Below the pieces are notes generated by a model. The model was not told the DNA's origin. It did no database searches and saw nothing but the letters and a program-made list of their open reading frames with translations. A stretch of DNA of 64,000 bases from Bog-159 sp049511415 (lineage in GTDB: Bacteria > Acidobacteriota > Terriglobia > Bryobacterales > Bryobacteraceae), in contig JBEKYC010000007.1 of the NCBI GenBank assembly GCA_049511415.1, positions 81,499-145,498 of the forward strand, given 5' to 3'. Positions 17,317 to 25,362 of the stretch are shown piece by piece (positions within the stretch are counted from its first letter, which is position 1; each line of letters begins with the position of its first letter). A program made the position numbers and the translations under genes.

Positions 17317-20001
17317 TTATCGTTGCGGGAAAGCCATCCAGATGGAGCCGGAACGCTCGGCGAGATCCAGGAACATACGATCTTTGGCCACCGCGAAATT
17401 CCGGATCGGTTGCGAGATGCTCTCGGCATCCAGCCGGGCGTTGTGAAAGTGATGGAGCGCGCGCGCCTCCCGCCGGAACTGGCCATCGACCGCGCGACTC
17501 CAGATGCAGGGATGCCCGTCCGCATCGGAGTAAAAGAACAGCGTGCGTCCATCCACCGACCAATGCGGCTTATCGGACCACCCGGAAGCCGGCCCGGCCG
17601 GCAGCCACTCACCCGGCGTGCCGTAGGGCGCGACGTACACCCGGCGCTCCTGTTCTGGAGCGTGCGTGGAGAATGCGATCCACTTCCTGTCGGGCGAGAT
17701 CTCCGCTTCGTCCAACAGTAGTCCCGATCTTGCCAGAGCGGGAGTGACACTGCCGGTGGTAACACTGATGCTGTCAATCTGGCCCCGCGCCGACGCCAGA
17801 AGTCCGTCGCCGCCCGGCATCCACGAGCTGGCGAATCCGCACTGCTGGCAGAGGCGGCGCGTGCGCCGCGTAGCGCAGGTCATCACGTAAATGGAATTGC
17901 CGGCGCCTTCGGCAACGCTGTAGGCCAGCAGGTCTCCGGCCGGGCTGATCACTGGATTCGACTTCGCGCCCGCGTCACTCGTCATCATCGACTCATTGCC
18001 CGATGGGAGATCGCGCAGCCAGATCTGACGGATACCTTTCTCCGCCGGCGAACGCGTGAACGCCAACCACCGGCCGTCGCTTGAAATGCTGGGAAAGGCA
18101 TCGAGATCGGCGGACTGCGTGATTCGTTCGCCGGTTTGCGCATCGGCGCCGTGCAAGGCAAAGCTCCAGATCCGTACCAGGCCGCGGTGATTCTCGAAGG
18201 CTATAGTGCCGTCGTCGGCGACCCATGGTCCGGTTTCAAAAGCCGCCCCGAAAGTCAGTCGTTGGGCCGAGCCCGGGTGGGTGGGATACCGGACCTCAAA
18301 GAGCGCGCGCCAGAGGTTTACGTTGGCGCCTTGCGCGGCGGCGAAAACCAGGTAATCGCCGCTCCAGTAAGCTGCGAAGGTCTGCACTTGCAGACCTTCG
18401 TCCAGAAAGCGCTTCATTGCGCCGGTATTGACAGAATCGCGCCCATCCAGCGGGACCAGCCACCACTCGGCGTCTTCGTCCGGTGGGAGATTCGGCTTAG
18501 GCGAGCCTTGCAGCAGGACGTGGCGGGAATCGGGCGCCCAAACCGGATAGCGCGCATCGGCGAGCAGCGGGCAAATCTGCCGGGCCGCTCCACCGTGGGA
18601 CGGCATCACATAAGTCTTGGCCGATGGCAAGCGTCCGTGACCCGGTTCGCCCATCCAATAGGCGAGATATTGGCCATCGGGGGAGAATCGCGGTTGGCGG
18701 CCATTTGGCGCTATTATTTGCGGCTGGCCGCCCAGGGCCGGCATGACGTAAATGCCGCCGCCCGCTTGATCCAACTCGTAAGCGATCGCATGACCGTCGG
18801 GTGAAAGGGCCAAATCGGAAATGCTGAAGCGCCCGTGAGTCAACTGCAGCGAAGAGCCGTTGGGCACCTGCCGCACCCACACATCCTGGGTTCCCGGATT
18901 GGCTTGATCGGAAGCGTAGGCCAGCAGCTTGCCGTCGGCGGATAAACTGGGATCGGAGTTGAGGGAGTCATCTCCGGTCATGCGCACCAGTTGGAGTTGC
19001 GGCGGCGCGGCCGAGCGCCGGAAGACTCCGTACCAGGCGCCGGCGGCCGCCATTAAGGCGATGACAGCCACCGCGGCCCAAGTCAGACGCGACCGGCGCT
19101 TGGGCAGGGGCCTGCCGTGCATGACGCTCTCCAGGGCCAATGCCATCGCGCCAGCCGACTGAAAGCGCTTTTCAGGATCTGGGTGCGTGGCCCGTTCCAC
19201 CAGGGCGATGAAGCTTTCCGGCAAGTCCGGGCGGACGTCCAGCAGGGGCGCGCGGCGGCCCGTAGCATGCGCTTCGCGCAATTCCGAGATGCTTTTCGCC
19301 GTGACGGGATACTTCAGGGTCACCAGGTAGTAGAGGAGCACACCCACAGCATAGAGGTCAGTTCGAGCCGAAGCCGGCTCTCCGGAAAACATCTCCGGCG
19401 CCATATAAGGCAGCGTGCCGGCAAGCTCTGTGGCCACACCCGCCTGAGCTTGCTGCCCCAGACCAAAATCGACCAACACCACGCGCCCATCGCTTTGCCG
19501 CATGACGTTGCTTGCCTTGATATCGCGATGCACCAGCCCCTTGGCGTGCACCAGCGCCAATCCACGGCAGACCTGTAGGCACACCAGGCTGGCATAGGCC
19601 GGGTCGAGGGCGCCGCGTTCGGTGGCGAAAACTTGCAGGCTCTGGCCCTGGATCAGTTCCATGGACAGAGCCGCGCCGCCGGCGCTTTCTTCGTGACCAT
19701 AGACCGAGACGATGTTGGGATGATGCAGTTGCGCCAGGACGCGTCCTTCGCGAATGGCTTCCGGGCTATTCAGAAGCTTGAGGGCCACGTCGCGATCCAG
19801 GCGGTCACGGGCCTGATAGACGGCGCCGAAGGCTCCCTGACCCAGTTTGGCGACAATTTCGAACTGTCCCCAGCGCTCGCCGGGCTCGAGCGCGCGCGAC
19901 GGAGTCACGTCGGCGGATTGCAGGCTGACCGTCTTTTCGCCAGCGGCCTTCCAGCGCGCACTCCATCCGGTAATGGTTTCGATCAGGGACCGCTTCGACA
20001 C
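17317..20001 (-). CDS. Transmembrane Ser/Thr protein kinase with PD40/TolB-like propeller
   Basis: 894 residues from GTG 20001 (a TTG at 20019 adds six). The kinase domain (~45-310) is complete: Gly loop KLGQGAFGAVY, Lys in VALKLL, catalytic loop HRDIKASN, DFG in VDFGLG, and MAPE. A single transmembrane helix follows (LTWAAVAVIALMAAAGAWYG). The remainder carries PD40 repeats (DPSLSADGKLLAYAS, ALSPDGHAIAYE, PRFSPDGQYLAYW, and more), placing the propeller outside the membrane. Acidobacteria have many such PknB-propeller receptors. It follows the fucosidase gene with a 37-base gap. The target protein is unknown. Confidence 0.92.
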   Translation of the reverse strand: MSKRSLIETITGWSARWKAAGEKTVSLQSADVTPSRALEPGERWGQFEIVAKLGQGAFGAVYQARDRLDRDVALKLLNSPEAIREGRVLAQLHHPNIVSVYGHEESAGGAALSMELIQGQSLQVFATERGALDPAYASLVCLQVCRGLALVHAKGLVHRDIKASNVMRQSDGRVVLVDFGLGQQAQAGVATELAGTLPYMAPEMFSGEPASARTDLYAVGVLLYYLVTLKYPVTAKSISELREAHATGRRAPLLDVRPDLPESFIALVERATHPDPEKRFQSAGAMALALESVMHGRPLPKRRSRLTWAAVAVIALMAAAGAWYGVFRRSAAPPQLQLVRMTGDDSLNSDPSLSADGKLLAYASDQANPGTQDVWVRQVPNGSSLQLTHGRFSISDLALSPDGHAIAYELDQAGGGIYVMPALGGQPQIIAPNGRQPRFSPDGQYLAYWMGEPGHGRLPSAKTYVMPSHGGAARQICPLLADARYPVWAPDSRHVLLQGSPKPNLPPDEDAEWWLVPLDGRDSVNTGAMKRFLDEGLQVQTFAAYWSGDYLVFAAAQGANVNLWRALFEVRYPTHPGSAQRLTFGAAFETGPWVADDGTIAFENHRGLVRIWSFALHGADAQTGERITQSADLDAFPSISSDGRWLAFTRSPAEKGIRQIWLRDLPSGNESMMTSDAGAKSNPVISPAGDLLAYSVAEGAGNSIYVMTCATRRTRRLCQQCGFASSWMPGGDGLLASARGQIDSISVTTGSVTPALARSGLLLDEAEISPDRKWIAFSTHAPEQERRVYVAPYGTPGEWLPAGPASGWSDKPHWSVDGRTLFFYSDADGHPCIWSRAVDGQFRREARALHHFHNARLDAESISQPIRNFAVAKDRMFLDLAERSGSIWMAFPQR
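18375..18400. repeat. Near-perfect 26-base hairpin inside the kinase gene
   Basis: CGAAGGTCTGCA and TGCAGACCTTCG are exact inverted copies with CT between, so an 11-base stem with an ACTT loop can form in either strand. It lies in frame in the propeller part of the kinase, coding around DEGLQVQTF. No U-run follows, so it is not a standard terminator. Confidence 0.6.
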
Positions 20002-20038
20002 GATGGCGCCTAACCTCAATATAAGTCAACAGGCCGAC

Positions 20039-21361
20039 TTAGCCGCGGCTGATTGGCAAATCGCCGGCGGAACCATCGAGCTCCAGCTTGATGATGGTAT
20101 CCACCGCCGCCCGATGCGCCGCCGCAACCGTCACTTCGATGCCCGAGTTGGACTGGTGCACCGACGCGCTGCCGCCGGTCAACACGCTATGCCGCACGAC
20201 ACGGCGCGGAATCGCGGTTAGCGCTACCGTTTCCGCCGGCCAGCGCAGGATGTGCAGGTAAATCAGGTTCTGCCGGCGCGTGCTGCCGCCCCACCAGCGT
20301 CCCTGCGGCATTTGGAAGCTTTCCTCGTCATCCTTCCGCATCTTTTCGTCAGGCGCGACGAAGGGACCACCGCGTGCGCCGTAGATGCTTTCGCCGTACT
20401 TCCGCAGAAACGCGCCCATTTCCCGCAGCCGCGCCGCGTGCGACTCCTCGAAGCGGCCGTCCGGCCGCGGACCGGCGTTGAACAGCAGGTTGCCGTCGCC
20501 GATGGCACAGCAAACCAATCCGCGCAGGCATTCCTCGATGGGCCGCAGGACGTCATCCGGATTGTACGCCCACTGGTGCCCGACCGTAGCGCAAGTCTCC
20601 CACGGCCGTATGTTCTGGAAACTGCCGATGGTCTGCTCGGGAGTATCGTAATCGGCGGGAATGCCGGCGCGATCGTTAATCACCAGGTCCGGTTGCAACT
20701 GGCGCATCATGCGGATCAGGCGCGGCGCGTCCCAATCCGCCGCGCTGCCGCCCAAGCCGTCAAAGAACCACATATCGGTCTTGCCGTAGTCGGTGAGCAG
20801 TTCGCGCACCTGCCCGTGCAGGTATTCGATGTATTTCGCATGCGCCGCGCCGTTTCGATAGTCGGGATGGCGCCAGTCGGGTTGCGAGTAGTAGACCCCC
20901 CAAGGCATACCGGCGCGGTGACAGGCATCCGCCAGTTGCTTGACGATGTCTTTGCCGTAGGGCGAGCGCGGGCTTGTAATTTTGTAATCCGTCAGCCGGG
21001 AGTCAAAATTGCAGAATCCGTCATGGTGCTTGCAGGTGAACACCAGATACTGCATGCCGGCGTCCTTGGCCAGTTGCACCCATTGGTCCGGGGCGAACTT
21101 CACGGGATTGAAGATGCGGTACAGGTTGTCGTAGATTTCCACCGGGACGTTGCCAGTATGCGCGTCGTGACGGCCGCGGCGCTCACCGCCGCGGGACCAA
21201 CTGATCTCAGTGCCCACGATGCTGACCGGTCCCCAGTGGACGAACAAGCCGAAGCGCAGGTCTTTCCATCGCTCGATGGCCGCCGCGGGCGCGCCGGGAT
21301 CGGATGCGGACCAGGCGGGCAGCGCCGCCAGCGGGAGCGAGCAAAAGGTTCGCCGTTTCAT
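20039..21361 (-). CDS. Alpha-L-fucosidase (GH29)
   Basis: 440 residues. The N-terminus MKRRTFCSLPLAALPAWSAS looks like a signal peptide. GH29 landmarks: FGLFVHWGPVSIVG, the YLVFTCKHHDGFCNFDS segment, WGVYYSQPDWRHPDY, and MWFDGLGG-like DMWFFDGLGGSAADWD, whose first Asp would be in the place of the usual nucleophile. It would cleave alpha-linked fucose from plant or microbial glycans outside the cytoplasm. Upstream is a TATACT box 9 bases before the ATG. It is followed on the same strand by the PD40 kinase. Confidence 0.9.
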   Translation of the reverse strand: MKRRTFCSLPLAALPAWSASDPGAPAAAIERWKDLRFGLFVHWGPVSIVGTEISWSRGGERRGRHDAHTGNVPVEIYDNLYRIFNPVKFAPDQWVQLAKDAGMQYLVFTCKHHDGFCNFDSRLTDYKITSPRSPYGKDIVKQLADACHRAGMPWGVYYSQPDWRHPDYRNGAAHAKYIEYLHGQVRELLTDYGKTDMWFFDGLGGSAADWDAPRLIRMMRQLQPDLVINDRAGIPADYDTPEQTIGSFQNIRPWETCATVGHQWAYNPDDVLRPIEECLRGLVCCAIGDGNLLFNAGPRPDGRFEESHAARLREMGAFLRKYGESIYGARGGPFVAPDEKMRKDDEESFQMPQGRWWGGSTRRQNLIYLHILRWPAETVALTAIPRRVVRHSVLTGGSASVHQSNSGIEVTVAAAHRAAVDTIIKLELDGSAGDLPISRG

Positions 21362-21370
21362 GGAAAGCAG

Positions 21371-21376
21371 AGTATA
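21371..21376 (-). promoter_or_regulatory. -10-like TATACT for the fucosidase gene
   Basis: TATACT on the minus strand ends 9 bases before the ATG. There is no Shine-Dalgarno sequence. Confidence 0.4.
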
Positions 21377-21415
21377 GCCGCAAGCTTCATCCTGCGGCTG
21401 TAGTCTTCTCGCGTC

Positions 21416-21595
21416 CTACTTTAGCCGTGTGACTACGAAGCCAATCGTAAATAGAATCCCACAAGCCAAAACGCCCGTGGCCCCTATCACGATTTGCGCT
21501 GGATGGCCGTGCGTCAGTCCCCACACGAGGCACAAGAGGAAGGCAAGCAGCAAGGCGACGGTTGCGCCAAATCCGGGGTGTGCAGGGAACACCAT
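21416..21595 (-). CDS. Small putative membrane protein (59 residues)
   Basis: Starting at the ATG at 21595 (or a GTG at 21613), the frame encodes two hydrophobic helices: ATVALLLAFLLCLVWGL and VIGATGVLACGILFTIGFVV. It ends in RLK. No ribosome-binding site is visible. The hydrophobic pattern is the only support. It could be a chance frame. Confidence 0.35.
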   Translation of the reverse strand: MVFPAHPGFGATVALLLAFLLCLVWGLTHGHPAQIVIGATGVLACGILFTIGFVVTRLK

Positions 21596-21919
21596 CAAGC
21601 AGGGGTCTCGCACTGCATCTTAGCAGTCGCCGATGAAGCAGCGCCATGCTTCCCGAACCATCCTTGTCAAAGTCTGCGCGCCAAAGCTATTCCGTCGGGC
21701 TATCTGGGAATACAATAGGCTCCCGGAAACCCTCGGTCTTCACGGCGCGGTAGATGACCCCGGCAGTCAGCCGGATGCCGCCCGCCATGCGCCGGCTTGG
21801 GCAGGCTGGTCCAGTGCAATTCAGGTGCGCGGACGGCGGCATCTCCGCCTGGCTGGACTCGACATGGAACTCACGATTGTGACACAACAGAGGTAGAGCG
21901 GTGCGAGGCGGCTCTCTCT
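21596..21919. other. Intergenic stretch without a supported gene
   Basis: Short open frames occur on both strands, but none has a recognisable domain or ribosome-binding site. The DUF58 frame stays open back to 21797, so the exact 5' end of that gene is uncertain within this stretch. Confidence 0.4.
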
Positions 21920-23017
21920 TTGCGCGCGCGTTGGATCAAAATCAAACAACTGCTACTGCGGCGAATCCGCTACAAGGTCACCCGCGGCGGTGTGCTGTTC
22001 AGCCTGGCCGTTTTGTTCGTGGGACTGGCCGCGGTGGCCTCCGCCAACAATCTGTTATTCCTGATCCTGGCCACCATGCTCTCCACGCTCATGGTTTCCG
22101 GATTGATCAGCCGGTTGTGCCTGGCCGGTCTGGAATTGGATTTTCTGGTGCCCGAGCATGTGTCGGCGGGCCGCACCATTCCCGCCAAGCTCTACGTGCG
22201 CAATTCGAAATTCTGGATGCCTTCGTTTTCCATCCACGTGGAGGGAGTGGGAGAAGAAGCGCCGCCCGTGTTGCAATCGGCTGTCTATTTCCCCGTGATT
22301 CCCAGCCGCGCCACGCTGGAGGAGACCGTGCAGGTACATTTTGCGCGCCGCGGCGAGTACCGCCAGAACCGCTTTGCTTTTCATACGCGCTTTCCGTTTG
22401 GATTTCTGGAAAAGAACATCCGGGTCATCCTGCGGCGCGAAGTGATCGTGTATCCCTCGATCGATGCGCAGGCCGGATTCGAAGAACTGCTGGCGGATCT
22501 GACCGGCGAGATCGAAACCCATTACCGCGGCCTGGGCCGCGACTTCTACCGCATCCGCCCCTATGAAGCGTTCGAGAGCGCGCGCCACGTGGATTGGAAG
22601 GCTACGGCCCACACCGGCGCCCTGCAGATCCGCGAATTCGCCCGCGACCAGGAGCAGACCGTGGATCTGTTCCTCGATCTGGAGACGCCGCCCGGCTTCG
22701 AAGAATGGTTCGAGCGTGCGGTGGATTGCTGCGCATTTCTGGCCTGGCGGTTGGCCGGCAAAGCGGTCGGCATTCACTTCCGCACGCAGGATCTGGATTT
22801 TCGCCTGCCCGAAGAAGGCGACGTCTTTACTATCCTCAAATATCTGGCGACGGTTGCCGCAAGGCCCGGTAAGCCGCCGGATGCGCCCTCGGACGAAACC
22901 AGTTTTCCCATCGTCCTGACGGCATCGCCGGCGCGTTTTAGCGATCCGGCTTGGGCATCGGCGCGCGTCATCGGTCCCGATGTTCTAGCCGGCCGCCTTA
23001 CCGCCAGTCAGCCGTGA
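21920..23017 (+). CDS. DUF58 domain protein
   Basis: About 365 residues if it begins at TTG 21920 (LRARWIKIKQLLLRR); the open frame extends back to an ATG at 21797, but that part does not resemble the family. Two adjacent hydrophobic helices follow at once (VLFSLAVLFVGLAAVASANNLLFLILA...), then a beta-rich region. The DUF58 core segment is YRIRPYEAFESARHVDWKA, which corresponds to the family's RxYxxGDxxRxIdWxa motif. DUF58 proteins usually sit beside MoxR ATPases and VWA proteins; none is here. Membrane-bound, function unknown. The 3' end overlaps the convergent TolB-like gene by 20 bases. Confidence 0.8.
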   Translation: MRARWIKIKQLLLRRIRYKVTRGGVLFSLAVLFVGLAAVASANNLLFLILATMLSTLMVSGLISRLCLAGLELDFLVPEHVSAGRTIPAKLYVRNSKFWMPSFSIHVEGVGEEAPPVLQSAVYFPVIPSRATLEETVQVHFARRGEYRQNRFAFHTRFPFGFLEKNIRVILRREVIVYPSIDAQAGFEELLADLTGEIETHYRGLGRDFYRIRPYEAFESARHVDWKATAHTGALQIREFARDQEQTVDLFLDLETPPGFEEWFERAVDCCAFLAWRLAGKAVGIHFRTQDLDFRLPEEGDVFTILKYLATVAARPGKPPDAPSDETSFPIVLTASPARFSDPAWASARVIGPDVLAGRLTASQP

Positions 23018-24014
23018 AGATATTGAACTCGTACTTCTCTTTCGCCTCCCGGTCCGAACAGAACACCAGCGTTTTGCCGTCGGGCGAAAACTCCGGAAAC
23101 GAGGTGAATCCGCCAAAATCGGTCACCTGCTCCAGACCGCTGCCGTCCAGGTTCATCATGTACAGTTCGAACCGGCGCGTGTCGCAGGCATGCTTGTTGG
23201 AGGCGAACAGGATCTTCTTGCCGTCCGGAGTAAAGGTCGGCGCGAAGCTGGCGCAGCCGAAATTGGTGACGGTTTGCGCATGGCTGCCGTCCGCGTCCGA
23301 AACCACGATCTCCATCTTCATGGGCGCGGTCAGATTATCGGCCAGCAGGGATTTGTAGCGGGCCATCTCCTCCGGCGTCTTGGGATAATTGGCGCGCCAG
23401 ACCAGCTTCTTTCCGTCGCGCGAGAACACCGCACCGCCATCATATCCCGGCTTGGTGGTGATTTGCAGCTTGCGCGATCCGTCCGGGCGCATGGTCCACA
23501 GATCCAGATCGCCCGAGGCCAGCGACGTGTAGACGATCGTGCCGGTTTTCCAATTCACGGTGCCTTCGGCATCGTAGCCGGGCGCGGTGGTGAGTTGCTT
23601 CAGGATCTTGCCGGCGTCGGTTGCGAGGTAGATGTCGTAGCCCGCGAACACGCCCCAAACATAACCGTGGCTGCGGTCGGGCGGTGGCGGACAGGCATCC
23701 GCGGCGGCATGCGTGGAGGCATAGATGATGTGACGGTTGTCTTTCAGAAAATAGCCGCAGGTGGTACGCCCCTTGCCGGTGGATACCATGTGCTGGTCCG
23801 ATCCATCCGCGTTCATGATGTACATCTGGTCGCAATCCTGCGGCGCGCGCGTGGATTGGAAGATCAGCCGTTTGCCGTCTGGCGCCCAATACGCTTCGGC
23901 GTTCTGTCCGCCATGAGTCAGTTGATGGAAATTGACGAGATGCGAGTCGCCGGCGAGGGCACTCGCGGCGAGAAGCGCCAGAAAGGCGGGAAACAGACAA
24001 ACGGACCGAAGCAT
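22998..24014 (-). CDS. Exported TolB-like PD40 propeller protein
   Basis: 338 residues with a signal peptide (MLRSVCLFPAFLALLAASALA). PD40 repeats include AYWAPDGKRLIFQSTR, VFSRDGKKLVWRANY, TFTPDGKKILFASNK and EFSPDGKTLVFCSDR, giving a six-bladed TolB-type propeller. It lacks the N-terminal TolB domain and any catalytic part. Probably a periplasmic binding protein. It is divergent from the FtsX-like permease, with only 33 bases between start codons. Confidence 0.85.
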   Translation of the reverse strand: MLRSVCLFPAFLALLAASALAGDSHLVNFHQLTHGGQNAEAYWAPDGKRLIFQSTRAPQDCDQMYIMNADGSDQHMVSTGKGRTTCGYFLKDNRHIIYASTHAAADACPPPPDRSHGYVWGVFAGYDIYLATDAGKILKQLTTAPGYDAEGTVNWKTGTIVYTSLASGDLDLWTMRPDGSRKLQITTKPGYDGGAVFSRDGKKLVWRANYPKTPEEMARYKSLLADNLTAPMKMEIVVSDADGSHAQTVTNFGCASFAPTFTPDGKKILFASNKHACDTRRFELYMMNLDGSGLEQVTDFGGFTSFPEFSPDGKTLVFCSDREAKEKYEFNIFTADWR

Positions 24015-24022
24015 CCGACCAT

Positions 24023-24032
24023 TTTATACAAT
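24023..24032. promoter_or_regulatory. Overlapping divergent -10 boxes
   Basis: The minus strand reads TATAAA (24028-24023), 8 bases before the TolB-like ATG. The plus strand reads TATACA/TACAAT (24025-24032), 15 bases before the permease ATG. The two boxes share bases, so the promoters would compete for polymerase. Confidence 0.45.
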
Positions 24033-24047
24033 CGTAGCTGTCAGCCC

Positions 24048-25307
24048 ATGACTCGCGCCGAAATCCGTGAAAATCTGCTGGTCGCACTGGATACGCTCCG
24101 ATCGCGCAAAGTGCGCTCCGGACTGACCATCCTTGGGATCGTGATAGGTGTGACCTCGGTGATTTCAGTCGCCGCCATCATTGATGGGTTGAATGGCTAC
24201 ATCCAGGGGCGCATCCGCAGTTTCGGCTCGCAATCCATCTTCGTCACGCGCATTCCGCCCGGTTATAACGGGCTCTCGCGCCTGCCCGCCAACATTCGCA
24301 TCCGGAAGTATCTGCGGTTCGACGACGCGGTCTACCTGAAAGACTCCGTGCCGGAGTTGGCGTACGCCACGGCCTTCGCCAATCGCATGAACTTCGGCGA
24401 AGTAGCCGACAGCATCCGTTACGAGGGCCAGCATGTGGAACGCATGTTCGTGCGTGGCGTGGAGCCGGACTACACCAGTTCGCTCCCCCTTTTCGCGGTG
24501 GGCGAGGGCCGCTTCATCTCGCAATTTGACCTGGAACACTCTCGCGACGTAATTGTGATCGGCATGGCCATTGCCGACGCGTTATTCCCGCACAGCGATC
24601 CCATCGGCAAAATGGTGCGGCTCAACGGCCGGCTGTACGAAGTGATCGGCGTTTTTCAGAAGGATCCGGGACTGTTTGGCGGCTTCGGCGTGGATCAGTT
24701 TGCTTGCATTCCGCTGACCAACTTTCACAAGAATTATCCCGACATCCGGGAGGTCTTCCTGATTGCTTCGGTGCGCACGGACGCCAATATGAGCCTGGCC
24801 CGCGACCACATCGTCGAAGCCATGCGCCGCCGCCGGCACGTGCCTTACAATGCCGGCGACGATTTTGATGTGGCCGACGCCAATTTCTTCCTGGATCTCT
24901 GGAATCAGCTTACCGGCGCCATGGTGTTGCTCACCGGAGTGATCAGTTCGATCGGATTGCTGGTGGGCGGCATCGGTGTGATGAATATCATGCTGATCTC
25001 CGTAACGGAACGCACGCAGGAGATTGGCATTCGCAAAGCCATCGGAGCGCGCCGGGCCGACATACGGGTGCAGTTCCTTCTCGAGGCCACCACGCTTTCC
25101 GGCATCGGTGGCGCGTTGGGCATCTTGTGTGGCGCTGTGATCACATACACGATCCGGGCCCTGCTGCCCTCGATTCCGGCCACTCTCTCGGTCCTGTGGA
25201 TCACGCTGGGAGTGCTGATCTCGGTAGGCGTGGGCCTGTTTTTCGGTTTCTATCCGGCCAATCGCGCGGCGAACCTGGACCCTATCGTGTGCCTCCGCTA
25301 CGAGTGA
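24048..25307 (+). CDS. MacB/FtsX-type ABC transporter permease, orphan
   Basis: 419 residues. Transmembrane helix 1 is at about 22-45 (SGLTILGIVIGVTSVISVAAI), followed by a large periplasmic MacB-PCD domain. Three C-terminal helices follow, with the family signature GIGVMNIMLISVTERTQEIGIRKAIGAR and the ending FYPANRAANLDPIVCLRYE. This is the half-permease of MacAB-type exporters or lipoprotein extractors. No ATPase or MacA-like adaptor gene is adjacent, so its partner must lie elsewhere. Unlike the duplicated acidobacterial permeases it has a single FtsX domain. Confidence 0.92.
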   Translation: MTRAEIRENLLVALDTLRSRKVRSGLTILGIVIGVTSVISVAAIIDGLNGYIQGRIRSFGSQSIFVTRIPPGYNGLSRLPANIRIRKYLRFDDAVYLKDSVPELAYATAFANRMNFGEVADSIRYEGQHVERMFVRGVEPDYTSSLPLFAVGEGRFISQFDLEHSRDVIVIGMAIADALFPHSDPIGKMVRLNGRLYEVIGVFQKDPGLFGGFGVDQFACIPLTNFHKNYPDIREVFLIASVRTDANMSLARDHIVEAMRRRRHVPYNAGDDFDVADANFFLDLWNQLTGAMVLLTGVISSIGLLVGGIGVMNIMLISVTERTQEIGIRKAIGARRADIRVQFLLEATTLSGIGGALGILCGAVITYTIRALLPSIPATLSVLWITLGVLISVGVGLFFGFYPANRAANLDPIVCLRYE

Positions 25308-25349
25308 TCGTACTACCCAAAAACAACGGGCGCAATCCGCCTCCAGTGT

Positions 25350-25355
25350 TATCAT
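25350..25355 (+). promoter_or_regulatory. -10-like TATCAT for rpoN
   Basis: TATCAT is followed by 7 bases and then the GTG at 25363. No Shine-Dalgarno sequence is present. The geometry favours that GTG over the TTG at 25357 or the ATG at 25369 as the true start. Confidence 0.4.
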
Positions 25356-25362
25356 ATTGATT

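Noticed and set aside
24048..25307. Complete MacAB efflux system
   Set aside because: Only the permease is present. Neighbours are a propeller gene and rpoN, with no ATPase or adaptor.
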